Program-made: the position numbers and the translations under genes
From: Photobacterium damselae
Lineage (GTDB): Bacteria; Pseudomonadota; Gammaproteobacteria; Enterobacterales; Vibrionaceae
Assembly: GCF_003026815.1 (NCBI RefSeq)
Contig: NZ_PYOG01000003.1
Span: 228,480-292,479, forward strand
Length of the DNA stretch: 64,000 bases
Direction: 5' to 3'
Notes under the pieces: generated by a model
Seen by the model: the letters and a program-made list of their open reading frames with translations, nothing else
The model's database searches: none
Told to the model about the DNA's origin: nothing
Shown: positions 41,183 through 49,499 of the stretch, piece after piece
How the letters are laid out: the number at the start of each line of letters is the position of its first letter
How positions within the stretch are numbered: the first letter of the stretch is position 1

Positions 41183-42673
41183 TCACACCGACAATTCGGT
41201 TAATTCGCAACGAAGCAATCGACTTTCAGCAACGATTTGGGCAAATAACTTAGTAAAGTCATCTTGCGTTAATAACGGGTTTAAGATGGTAATTTTTAAT
41301 GTTACCTCCCCATCAATAACGGTTTCACCCAATACAGCAACCCCTTTTACCAACAGTTGATGGCGTAAAGTTCGATGTAATTGATCGCGTTGACCTTGAT
41401 CCATATCTGGTAAATTCACGCGAAATAGAACCGTTGATAATTGTGGTGTAGCAACCAAATTAAGCGCAGATGTTTCAGTAATTAGCGCTGCTGCAACTTG
41501 TGCTAAATCAACGGTTTTACCGACCATATTACCAAGCCCATTTTCACCAAGAGTACGCAAAGTCATAAACAACTTTAACGCATCAAAACGTCGTGTCGTT
41601 GATAACGATTTATCGACCAAGTTAGGTAGGGTGTCAGTCTCACGGTTGAGATAGTCTGCGCGATGAAGCAAGAAACGGAAGTTAGCTTTATCTTTAACTA
41701 ACAAAGCGCCACAACTGATTGGTTGATAGAACAACTTATGGAAATCGACCGTAACAGAATCTGCTTTCTCAATACCGCTCAAACGGGACTTATATGGTGA
41801 TAACTGCAAAGCTGAACCGTATGCAGCATCAACATGAAGCCATAACTCAAACTTCTTCGCGATATCAGCAATCGTTTCAATTGGATCAATTGCACCATGA
41901 TCGGTTGTTCCAGCCGTTGCAACTACAGCAAATGGCATAAGTCCTTGTGCTTTCAAATCAGAAAGCGTTTGCTCAAGTGCAGCTGGCTCAATAACACCAT
42001 TACGATTACTGCTTACCGTTACAACTGCATTTTCACCAAGCCCCATCTGGCCTGCCGCTTTTTTCACAGTAAAGTGGCTAGTTTGGGAACAAACAATTCG
42101 TAGCTTTGTAAAATAATCTGGCAATCCCTGTTTTTGGACATGATGACCAGAGAAACGCTCAATCATCGCATCACGAGCAAGTAAGAGCCCCATCTGATTA
42201 CTTTGCGTACCACCGCTAGTAAACGTTGCATCACCTTGCTCAGAGAAACCAAATACTTGAGCAACCCAATTGCACATATGTTGCTCAAGATAAGTTGCAC
42301 TGGACGCTTGATCCCAAGAGTCCATAGACTGATTAAGTGCTGATAAAATCAATTCTGCAACCAATGCAGGTAGCAACGGTGGTGTATGCAAATGAGCAAT
42401 ACAATTTGGGTGTTGCACCATCACCGCATTTTTGGCTACCGTATTAACAGCATCTAAGGTAGATTGAGTTATATCACCATTGCCATCTTTTGGAATAACC
42501 ATCTGATTAATCAGCGTTTCTAATTGCTCTGGAGCCATGCCAGAATACGGTTTGTCGGCATCAGAAAATACGGTAACCATCTGCTTTAATGCAAACGATA
42601 ATTTTTCTTGATATGCGTCAGCCCCGCCCGGGCCACAGCTAATAAACTGTGATTTCCAGTCTGAGTATGTCAT
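41183..42673 (-). CDS. ddc: L-2,4-diaminobutyrate decarboxylase
   Basis: Group II PLP decarboxylase converting L-2,4-diaminobutyrate to 1,3-diaminopropane. Motifs: NCIAHLHTPPLLPALVAEL near the N-terminus, TFTSGGTQSNQMGLLLARD, LWLHVDAAYGSAL, and the PLP-lysine segment VDFHKLFYQPISCGALLV (Lys near 310). The 496-aa length is normal. Its start codon lies 15 nt after the stop of the aminotransferase gene in the same frame, and its own ribosome-binding site is weak. Coupled translation is therefore likely. In Vibrio cholerae the two activities are one fused protein (VC1625); here they are split. Confidence 0.95.
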   Translation of the reverse strand: MTYSDWKSQFISCGPGGADAYQEKLSFALKQMVTVFSDADKPYSGMAPEQLETLINQMVIPKDGNGDITQSTLDAVNTVAKNAVMVQHPNCIAHLHTPPLLPALVAELILSALNQSMDSWDQASSATYLEQHMCNWVAQVFGFSEQGDATFTSGGTQSNQMGLLLARDAMIERFSGHHVQKQGLPDYFTKLRIVCSQTSHFTVKKAAGQMGLGENAVVTVSSNRNGVIEPAALEQTLSDLKAQGLMPFAVVATAGTTDHGAIDPIETIADIAKKFELWLHVDAAYGSALQLSPYKSRLSGIEKADSVTVDFHKLFYQPISCGALLVKDKANFRFLLHRADYLNRETDTLPNLVDKSLSTTRRFDALKLFMTLRTLGENGLGNMVGKTVDLAQVAAALITETSALNLVATPQLSTVLFRVNLPDMDQGQRDQLHRTLRHQLLVKGVAVLGETVIDGEVTLKITILNPLLTQDDFTKLFAQIVAESRLLRCELTELSV

Positions 42674-42688
42674 GTCAGCTTTGCTCTT

Positions 42689-44083
42689 TTATGCTGTAGC
42701 TAGAATGGCTTGATCAATCACATCGGCAACAAAATCAATTTGCGCACTGTTGATAATCATTGGTGGTAGGAAGCGAAGTACACAACCACTGCGTCCACCT
42801 TTCTCGATAATTAATCCACGCTCTAATGCTGCACGTTGAATCGCAATTGCACGTTCACCGTTTGCTAAATATTGTCCAAAACGGTTCTTTTGCTCTGGGT
42901 GAACAATTTCAATACCCAGCATCAATCCACGACCACGAACTTCACCGATGCAAGGGTGCTTTTTCTGCAGATCTAACAGATGACCAGTTAGACGATCACC
43001 CATAGCTTGAGCATTTGCAACGAGGTTATCACGCTGAATAATTTCAAGAGCCTTTGCCCCAGTTGCCATAGCTAACTGATTTCCGCGGAAAGTACCTGTG
43101 TGCTCACCAGGACGCCATGAATCGATGGATTTATCGAACGCCAATACAGACAGAGGTAAACCACCACCAACGGCTTTTGACATCACAAGAATATCGGGAT
43201 GAATACCTGAATATTCGTAGGCAAAATGAGAACCCGATTTACCAATGCCACATTGGATCTCATCAAAAATTAACAGGATATCTAATTCTTTTGTTATACG
43301 ACGTAGCTCTTGTAACCAAAATGCTGGAGCGGGAATAACACCGCCTTCGCCTTGAATTGGCTCCACAATGATTGCAGCTGGCTTTTGAATACCACTTTCA
43401 ACATCATTAAGAACATGTTCGATATAACGAATACTTTGCCACGCACCAGCATCACCACCTAAACCAAAGGGACAACGGTAACCGTATGGGAAAGGAAGAA
43501 AATGTACGTCAGCCATTAGACCAGTACGGCGCTCTTTCGCACCTAAATTACCCGTCATAGCCATCGCACCATTTGTCATACCATGGTATCCGCCATGAAA
43601 AGCGAAAATAGTATTACGACCTGTCGTTTGCTTCGCCAGTTTAATCGCCGCCTCTACACCATCTGCTCCAGATGGACCACAAAATTGAATTTTTGCGTTA
43701 TCAGCAAATGACTTTGGTAAAAAACCTAGCAGCGTTTGAACAAATTTGTCTTTTGTTGGGGTAGTAAGATCTAAGGTTTGATAAGGAACACCCGATGCTA
43801 GAGCATCTGTGATCGCTTTATTGATCTCTGGATGGTTATATCCCAAAGCCAACGTGCCAGCACCCGCTAGACAGTCAAGATATTGTTGACCACGAGTATC
43901 AGTTACAATAACGCCATCCGCACGCTCAATCGCAATAGGAATACGACGCGGATAAGATCGGACTTCAGACTCTTGTTGTGATTGACGGGACAGAACGGCG
44001 TCCGGCCCTAAATCACGTAAAACAGTTGATGACGGGACGCCGAAAATCTGGCTTTCAGAATCAAGGATTTTTTCGTTGTTCAT
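42689..44083 (-). CDS. dat: Diaminobutyrate--2-oxoglutarate transaminase
   Basis: Class III PLP aminotransferase making L-2,4-diaminobutyrate from aspartate semialdehyde and glutamate, the first committed step. Motifs: YLDCLAGAGTLALGYNHPE, CGPSGADGVEAAIKLAK, FHGGYHGMTNGAM, VEPIQGEGGVIPAP, IFDEIQCGIGKSG and the PLP lysine in LVMSKAVGGGLPLSV (near residue 301). I chose the ATG at 44083 (464 aa) because AAGGAA lies 7 nt upstream. The longer frame to 44155 would run into the structured leader and adds residues unlike the family. First gene of the norspermidine unit, preceded by a long GC-rich structured leader. Also related to EctB, but no ectA or ectC is nearby. Confidence 0.95.
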   Translation of the reverse strand: MNNEKILDSESQIFGVPSSTVLRDLGPDAVLSRQSQQESEVRSYPRRIPIAIERADGVIVTDTRGQQYLDCLAGAGTLALGYNHPEINKAITDALASGVPYQTLDLTTPTKDKFVQTLLGFLPKSFADNAKIQFCGPSGADGVEAAIKLAKQTTGRNTIFAFHGGYHGMTNGAMAMTGNLGAKERRTGLMADVHFLPFPYGYRCPFGLGGDAGAWQSIRYIEHVLNDVESGIQKPAAIIVEPIQGEGGVIPAPAFWLQELRRITKELDILLIFDEIQCGIGKSGSHFAYEYSGIHPDILVMSKAVGGGLPLSVLAFDKSIDSWRPGEHTGTFRGNQLAMATGAKALEIIQRDNLVANAQAMGDRLTGHLLDLQKKHPCIGEVRGRGLMLGIEIVHPEQKNRFGQYLANGERAIAIQRAALERGLIIEKGGRSGCVLRFLPPMIINSAQIDFVADVIDQAILATA

Positions 44084-44164
44084 AGACGATTCCTTACATA
44101 AATCCAAGTGTAAGAACCGCGCATTCTTTTTTAAGGAAAGCGCACAATAAGGCAAAACAAACTC

Positions 44165-44262
44165 TGTTTTACCCCCAGTGGGAGGGAAGTTGACCCCGCA
44201 ATGCTGGTCATCAGCCCCCGTGCCCGAACCAGTCGGTGCCGCTTACCGATCTCCACGTTACT
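44165..44262 (-). promoter_or_regulatory. Structured 5' leader of the diaminobutyrate genes, candidate DABA-DC-AT motif RNA
   Basis: About 100 nt of GC-rich sequence in an otherwise very AT-rich 1-kb intergenic region, 80-180 nt upstream of the aminotransferase start. On the minus-strand RNA I see two adjacent helices: UCGGU/ACCGA (44245-44249 with 44233-44237) and CUGGU/ACCAG (44228-44232 with 44204-44208). A G/C-rich stem-loop (CCCUC..CUGGGGG) follows. A conserved RNA motif named DABA-DC-AT is known upstream of diaminobutyrate decarboxylase/aminotransferase genes, and this position fits it. I identify it by location and structure, not by an alignment. The ligand is unknown to me. It is followed by a further AU-rich hairpin-prone leader up to the start codon. 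The stretch 44263-44730 is AT-rich with nothing else I can name. Confidence 0.55.
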
Positions 44263-44800
44263 AATATCAAAAAGAGTAAACTTAATAACGCTTCTTCGAT
44301 ATTTAAATACTAAAATCAATAAAGGTAATTATTATTGAATCTAATTAAATTTAGTTCCGTTAATGTGTTCAGAACCTAACGGGGTCGAAAACATACAGTA
44401 AAAAATTTTAATGTAAATATATTTTTTATTTTTTTTGAATTTTATATTCACGTTAAATCATAATAAAACCAGCAATACCCAAAAAGTATGCTTTATATAT
44501 TTACAAGTAATTTAGCTCTTACTTATAAAAAACCAAGATATTAATTAACAGAATAAACAACCACGCAAAAAATAGAGTGTAGACTCTATCTATTAGGCTG
44601 AATGCTTAATTTTACATTCTCGCTAATAAAATCAATGCACTTACCAATATAAAACATCGTACACTTAATATAACAACTACTTTTGAAAATTAACTTAAAT
44701 CAAATTTTGAAATTAAATCAAAAAATATCGTTGACAGCACGATGATAACAATATCCAATATATAGCAACTGAAGATGCCGCGATCATTTCGATCAGAGCG

Positions 44801-45059
44801 AATCAGAAGAGGAGCGTTAACCAGGTAGTCAATGTGCGGAGCCCTAAACTCCAATGTACCTTGACCAGGGGGTTAACGCTGAGACAAAACGCGTTTTGGG
44901 ACGCGATTGTCGGCCTAGAAAGTTGATTCTTTCGGGCCGTCACCTGTGCGGCACAGGTGGAGAGCTTCTGGTAGAGACCGTTGGTCCTCGCCCTCAACTC
45001 AAACCCCTCCCCGCCCCAGGTGAAACCATGTTTTCTCTTACCAAGGGGGTGTACCGAAA
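44801..45059 (+). promoter_or_regulatory. Lysine riboswitch (L box) with translational expression platform
   Basis: The aptamer spans about 44801-44975. It opens CAGAAGAGGAGCGTTAACC and closes with GGAGAGCTTCTGGT, so P1 pairs TCAGAAG with CTTCTGG. The internal AGGGGGTTAACGCTGAGA, the hairpin around TTCTTTCGGGCC and the stem CACCTGTG/CACAGGTG match the E. coli lysC leader in order. Downstream, a C-rich stretch (CCCCT at 45004-45008) is complementary to the ribosome-binding site AAGGGGG (45043-45049) before the lysC ATG. Lysine binding would be expected to hide the ribosome-binding site. No strong terminator hairpin with a U-run is seen, so control is probably translational. A possible -35 TTGACA lies at 44731. 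Confidence 0.9.
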
Positions 45060-46409
45060 ATGAAGAAGGTAACTGTCGCTAAATTTGGCGGCACCAGTGT
45101 GGCAGATTTTGCCGCAATGATGAATTCAGCAACCATAGTTCGCAACAATCCAGATACTCGATTAGTTGTTATAAGTGCTTGTTCTGGCGTAACAAATATT
45201 CTTGTTGAGCTAGCTAACGGTGTGGCAGATGTTGATCGCCGCAGCGCTCTTATTAAACAATTAACTCACATTCATTTTGCTATTTTTGAGCAATTGTCGC
45301 CATGTACAGAAACTGCAATAAAAGTTTCTGAACTGATTGATAACATTGCATTTTTATCAGAATCCGCGGCTCAGCATACCCATGATCAACTTAGTGATCA
45401 GATGGTGGCGTGTGGAGAGTTACTATCCACTTTCGTCTTCACTCATCTGATGAAAGATCTTGGCATGCCTGCCGTGCGTTTTGACGTTCGTGATGTGATG
45501 TGTACAAATAGCCATTTTGGTCAAGCAGAACCAAACCTGGAAGCGATTCAAACATTATCGGCTCAATATCTATTACCGCTACTAAAAGATCATGTTGTTG
45601 TTACTCAAGGATTTATTGGGGCAGATAACCATAACTATACGACAACATTAGGTCGTGGTGGCAGTGATTATAGTGCGGCCCTACTTGCAGAAGCTATTGA
45701 TGCGGAAACGCTTGAGATCTGGACAGATGTTCCAGGGATTTACAGCACCGATCCTCGTGTAGCGCCGAATGCGATGCCAATTGCTGAAATCAGTTTTAAA
45801 GAAGCCTCTGAAATGGCGAATTTTGGTGCAAAAATTCTTCATCCAGCGACATTAATTCCTGCAATGCGCAAGCAAGTTCCTGTTTTTGTTGGATCATCTA
45901 AAGAACCTCATCGCGGTGGAACATGGATTCGTCAAGCAGCCAATACCGAACCAATTTTTCGAGCGATTGCCCTACGCAGTAATCAAGCTCTTGTCACTCT
46001 AAATAATATACATTCTGTACATAACAGCGGATTTTTAGCTCAAGTATTTGCTATTTTAGCAAAACATAATGTCTCTGTTGATCTCATGACAACCTCTGAT
46101 GGTTGCCTATCTTTAACCTTAAACCAAGCCACAACCCGTGGTGGTCTACCTCAATTACCTTTTGAAGTTGAACAAGAATTATCACTACTTTGCCAGGTAA
46201 AAATAGAAAATAATCTAAGCTTGATTGCGCTTATAGGAAATAAAATGGATGAAAAACATGGAACATGTTCTCAGATATTCTCTTCCCTTGAGCCATATAA
46301 CTTACAAATGATCTGCTATGGTGCTAGTGAACATAGTTTATGTTTTCTTGCCGACGAAAATAGTTCGAGTGAAATCGTTCAAACGCTCCATAGGCGTATT
46401 TTTGAATAG
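45060..46409 (+). CDS. lysC: Lysine-sensitive aspartokinase III
   Basis: Phosphorylates aspartate to aspartyl-4-phosphate. The 449-aa length equals E. coli LysC and the similarity runs end to end. Motifs: AKFGGTSVADF (residues 7-17), VACGELLST, TQGFIGADNH, TLGRGGSDYSAALLAEA, EIWTDVPGIYSTDPR, FGAKILHPATL and VPVFVGSSK, then two C-terminal ACT domains (HNVSVDLMTTSDGCLSLTL; QMICYGASEHSLCFL). It is monofunctional, with no homoserine dehydrogenase part. The lysine riboswitch upstream adds RNA-level control to the allosteric lysine control expected of this class. With asd it supplies aspartate semialdehyde to the divergent norspermidine genes as well as to lysine/DAP synthesis. Confidence 0.97.
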   Translation: MKKVTVAKFGGTSVADFAAMMNSATIVRNNPDTRLVVISACSGVTNILVELANGVADVDRRSALIKQLTHIHFAIFEQLSPCTETAIKVSELIDNIAFLSESAAQHTHDQLSDQMVACGELLSTFVFTHLMKDLGMPAVRFDVRDVMCTNSHFGQAEPNLEAIQTLSAQYLLPLLKDHVVVTQGFIGADNHNYTTTLGRGGSDYSAALLAEAIDAETLEIWTDVPGIYSTDPRVAPNAMPIAEISFKEASEMANFGAKILHPATLIPAMRKQVPVFVGSSKEPHRGGTWIRQAANTEPIFRAIALRSNQALVTLNNIHSVHNSGFLAQVFAILAKHNVSVDLMTTSDGCLSLTLNQATTRGGLPQLPFEVEQELSLLCQVKIENNLSLIALIGNKMDEKHGTCSQIFSSLEPYNLQMICYGASEHSLCFLADENSSSEIVQTLHRRIFE

Positions 46410-46515
46410 TAAAAAATAGTCATCAAAATAAGTTTAAATAATATTCTCTAATTAATTTTAGGGAAGGGATTTCTATTATCTCAAGATAATTGATTTTTAA
46501 TATCGTTATATTTAT

Positions 46516-46550
46516 CGAGGATGAGTTATATCTAAAATAACTCTCATCGT
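46516..46550 (+). other. Hairpin just upstream of asd
   Basis: Interrupted inverted repeat: GATGAG and TTAT on the left pair with ATAA and CTCATC on the right, with a 2-nt bulge and a short loop. It ends 15 nt before the asd ATG and borders its ribosome-binding site GGAAGAG. It lacks a T-run, so it is more likely an RNA structure affecting asd translation or mRNA stability than a terminator. The remaining lysC-asd gap is AT-rich. Confidence 0.4.
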
Positions 46551-46565
46551 ATGGAAGAGAACACC

Positions 46566-47702
46566 ATGAAATTAAAAGTAGGTTTTATTGGTTGGCGCGG
46601 AATGGTCGGCTCCGTATTAATACAGCGAATGTTGGAAGAACAAGATTTTGCAAATATTGAGACCGTATTCTTCTCTACCTCACAGGTCGGCCAACAGATT
46701 CCATCTTGGATAAAAACGATCACAAAGACAGAATCTAACTTAGCTGATGCCTATGATTTAGAGCAACTAAGACAATTAGATATCATAGTGACATGCCAAG
46801 GTGGTGACTATACTAATAAAACTTACCAGCCCTTACGCCAATTAGGATGGAACGGCTATTGGATCGATGCGGCATCTTCATTGCGTATGGCCGATGACAG
46901 CATCATTGTACTTGATCCAATTAACCAAGATCAGATCCATAATGGCATTCAGCAAGGTATAAAAACCTATGTTGGGGGTAACTGTACAGTCAGTTTGATG
47001 CTTATGGCAATTGGCGGTTTATATCAAGCAGGTCTTGTTGAATGGATGACATCGCAAACCTACCAGGCGGCTTCTGGTGCAGGGGCACAAAACATGCGAG
47101 AGCTTATTGAACAAATGGGATCAATTTATTCCTCCGTCAATACTGAGCTTCAAGCTGCGACTTCTATTTTAGACATTGATCGTATGGTAGCAACAAGACT
47201 ACGTGAGGCAGAGTTTCCTACTGCAGCATTTGGGGCACCGTTAGCAGGTTCTCTGATCCCTTGGATAGACTGTGCTCTTGAAAATGGCCAGACAAAAGAA
47301 GAATGGAAAGGTGGCGTTGAAACCAATAAAATTCTCGGTACTGCCGCTAAACCTATCGCTATAGATGGAACTTGTGTTCGAATTGGTGCAATGCGTTGTC
47401 ACAGTCAAGCGTTAACGATTAAGCTTACTCGTCCTGTACCGTTAGATGAAATTGAACAGATTATCGCAAGTCATAATCCTTGGGTAAAAGTGATCCCTAA
47501 TACCAAAGAGGCAACGTTATCCGAACTTACCCCAGCCAAAGTAACAGGGACACTATCAATTCCTGTTGGTCGAATTCGTAAACTCGCAATGGGCGAAGAT
47601 TACTTAAATGTATTTACCGTTGGCGATCAACTGCTATGGGGGGCCGCAGAGCCACTACGTCGTATGCTCAATATCATTGTCGACCAACACAATGCAAAAT
47701 AA
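46566..47702 (+). CDS. asd: Aspartate-semialdehyde dehydrogenase
   Basis: Reduces aspartyl-4-phosphate to aspartate semialdehyde with NADPH. It belongs to the E. coli/Vibrio type: the N-terminal [18 protein letters not shown] is followed by FFSTSQVGQ. The nucleophile Cys lies in [10 protein letters not shown] (near residue 139), with [15 protein letters not shown] and the C-terminal [11 protein letters not shown] also visible. Length 378 aa from ATG 46566, which has GGAAGAG upstream. An in-frame ATG 15 nt earlier lies over that ribosome-binding site and is unlikely. Its product is consumed twice in norspermidine synthesis, by the transaminase and by carboxynorspermidine synthase. Vibrios often carry a second asd, so this may be the pathway-linked copy. 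Confidence 0.95.
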   Translation: MKLKVGFIGWRGMVGSVLIQRMLEEQDFANIETVFFSTSQVGQQIPSWIKTITKTESNLADAYDLEQLRQLDIIVTCQGGDYTNKTYQPLRQLGWNGYWIDAASSLRMADDSIIVLDPINQDQIHNGIQQGIKTYVGGNCTVSLMLMAIGGLYQAGLVEWMTSQTYQAASGAGAQNMRELIEQMGSIYSSVNTELQAATSILDIDRMVATRLREAEFPTAAFGAPLAGSLIPWIDCALENGQTKEEWKGGVETNKILGTAAKPIAIDGTCVRIGAMRCHSQALTIKLTRPVPLDEIEQIIASHNPWVKVIPNTKEATLSELTPAKVTGTLSIPVGRIRKLAMGEDYLNVFTVGDQLLWGAAEPLRRMLNIIVDQHNAK

Positions 47703-47734
47703 CCACTTAACATTGGTTTATTAAGCAAAAACAA

Positions 47735-47764
47735 AGCCCTGAGGTTCATACAAATCTCAGGGCT
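47735..47764. terminator. Intrinsic terminator, strongest on the minus strand
   Basis: Nine-bp perfect stem AGCCCTGAG/CTCAGGGCT with a 12-nt loop. On the minus strand it is followed by TTTGTTTTT, so it should end the zinc-ribbon membrane protein transcript. On the plus strand it follows asd but lacks a U-run. Confidence 0.8.
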
Positions 47765-47794
47765 CTAGATGGAGTACAGGCTCAATACCATCAA

Positions 47795-48130
47795 TCAGTA
47801 ATTGAGTTTCTTACCACAATGACCACACTCAGTTGGTGGCTTCATAAAGAATGGCTTTCGGCTTGGACTACCACATGCATCACAAAAACGCGTAGAGCGA
47901 ATGGTCATATAAGTTAGCGGCACCATTAACACCAATAAGCTGATTAACATTGGTAGTGGGGGTTGCATAATGATCAAAAAGATCCCAAGTACCACATTGC
48001 CAAAGATATTATATATCGGCCAAAGCTTTTTCTTTCGCGTAACATCGCCTTTACGTTGAAACAGCAATGCACTACCTACCGATAAGCTAAGCCAGATCAC
48101 CACTAAGATGATCAATAAATTCTGTTGCAT
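47795..48130 (-). CDS. Small inner-membrane protein with C-terminal zinc ribbon (111 aa)
   Basis: An N-terminal membrane segment (LLIILVVIWLSLSVGSALLF), a basic loop (RKGDVTRKKK) and two further hydrophobic segments (about residues 40-75) are visible. They are followed by a soluble tail with two cysteine pairs, CDACG and CGHCG, separated by about 17 residues: a treble-clef or zinc-ribbon pattern. A strong AGGAGAG lies about 6 nt before the ATG. I do not recognise a named family. It is a single-gene unit convergent with asd. Confidence 0.75.
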   Translation of the reverse strand: MQQNLLIILVVIWLSLSVGSALLFQRKGDVTRKKKLWPIYNIFGNVVLGIFLIIMQPPLPMLISLLVLMVPLTYMTIRSTRFCDACGSPSRKPFFMKPPTECGHCGKKLNY

Positions 48131-48380
48131 CTACTCTCTCCTCTATTCTGCCTTCATTATTACCAATATCGCTATTAATTTATACTATTCTGACTCGTTT
48201 ATTTTGTTTATAAAACAACCACTTTTGCAACAAGAAGTAAAATCCATGAGCTATGTCACGCGATATAAAAAACGGGTCTGAAAACTGTGGAGTCAAACAT
48301 TGCAGCTTTTATTACACATGCTATCTTTGCCTGCGTTGGAGTCACTGGCTAATTTTTTAGTGGCTCATTAGGGAGAAAAA

Positions 48381-49172
48381 ATGACTGTAAAAACCATTGC
48401 TCGCACCTGTTTTGTTTTAGTCGCAGTATTTGGCAGGATGCCAATTGCAAGTGCAGCACCCGTGATGCAAGTAGATGATGCACCACTAAAACTTTCAGCT
48501 CTTGAGCGTAATGCCCAGCCTGAATTACAACAATCTATTCGGGGCTTATTTTCAATACCCTCATGGCGTCAACATCAAATTCAGCAGCCTTTTGCTCAGT
48601 TTGATGAGCTGTACCAACATGCAGAAGTAGCTCAACATGAAATGATTTCACTGTTATCAAAAACACAAAAAATAACAGAGACACAAATTATTTTACCGGG
48701 TTTAAAAGGTAAGCTAAGAGCGCAAGAAAAAATTGAATCTGAGTTGGGAGGACAGGCCGATAAACTAACCGATATCGTTCGTGCTTCTATCGTTGCAGAT
48801 AGTATCCCTGATTTAGTCAAAGCTTATGATGAAATCACTCAACACTCGACTCTTCTTGAAGTAAATAACCGCTTTGCAACTCCAGCAAAATCAGGCTATC
48901 GCGATCTAAAACTGCTTGTTCGCCTTCCTGAATCCAAGCACATCGCCGAGATCCAGCTTCATCTATCGGCTATAGCAGAAGTCAAAAGTGGGCCTGAGCA
49001 TAAAATATATGAAGAAGTACAAGGCATCGAGCGTTTAGCCCAACAACAAAACCGAGCATTAAACGATATTGAGCAAGCCACTATTGATCGTCTTCGTGCT
49101 ACATCGCAAAGATTATACCAAGAGAGCTGGCAGCACTATTTATCTCCGCAAAAAAATGCTGTAAACGCCTAA
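48381..49172 (+). CDS. Exported RelA/SpoT-fold protein, copy 1 (263 aa)
   Basis: The N-terminal signal peptide (positively charged start, hydrophobic core, cleavage near ASA/AP around residue 26) is unusual for a RelA/SpoT-type protein. The C-terminal half carries RelA/SpoT synthetase-like motifs: KLTDIVRASIVAD (position of the conserved Asp/Arg strand), NNRFATPAKSGYRDLKLLV (substrate-binding GYRD) and HIAEIQLHL, whose Glu aligns with the catalytic Glu of (p)ppGpp synthetases. There is no HD hydrolase, TGS or ACT domain. AGGGAG lies 5 nt before the ATG. The same architecture is repeated in the next gene. If exported as predicted it would meet no cytosolic GTP/ATP, so a secreted-toxin or nucleotide-independent role is possible. 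Activity is not shown. Confidence 0.85.
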   Translation: MTVKTIARTCFVLVAVFGRMPIASAAPVMQVDDAPLKLSALERNAQPELQQSIRGLFSIPSWRQHQIQQPFAQFDELYQHAEVAQHEMISLLSKTQKITETQIILPGLKGKLRAQEKIESELGGQADKLTDIVRASIVADSIPDLVKAYDEITQHSTLLEVNNRFATPAKSGYRDLKLLVRLPESKHIAEIQLHLSAIAEVKSGPEHKIYEEVQGIERLAQQQNRALNDIEQATIDRLRATSQRLYQESWQHYLSPQKNAVNA

Positions 49173-49499
49173 CTACTATCTTATATTTGGCCGTGCGCTA
49201 CAATTGCTATCGGCCATACATCCCCCATAGGCATTCCACACAAGAACATAGATAATCAGAATACTTTGACTCACATCACATCTTTATACACTACCCATCA
49301 CTAAAATTGATATGAGTTGAGAGATTCATATTCCGTTCAGCTTTATCAGGTACGATGAAATCCTGTAAGCGATAAAGAGATCATTAAGCGCCGCAAGTTT
49401 CAAACTTAAGACATACGCACCTTTAGTTATCATTTTTGTGTGTCGAGATATTCCCCTTACCTAAAGTAAAAGGTAGTCGAAGTATCAAGGAGTTTAATA

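Noticed and set aside
44131..44319. 62-codon frame on the minus strand across the diaminobutyrate leader
   Set aside because: It overlaps the GC-rich structured leader, has no ribosome-binding site and no recognisable protein pattern; the RNA structure explains it better.
44854..45063. 69-codon plus-strand frame across the lysine riboswitch
   Set aside because: It lies entirely within the aptamer and expression platform; the structure is a known RNA and the frame has no coding signals.
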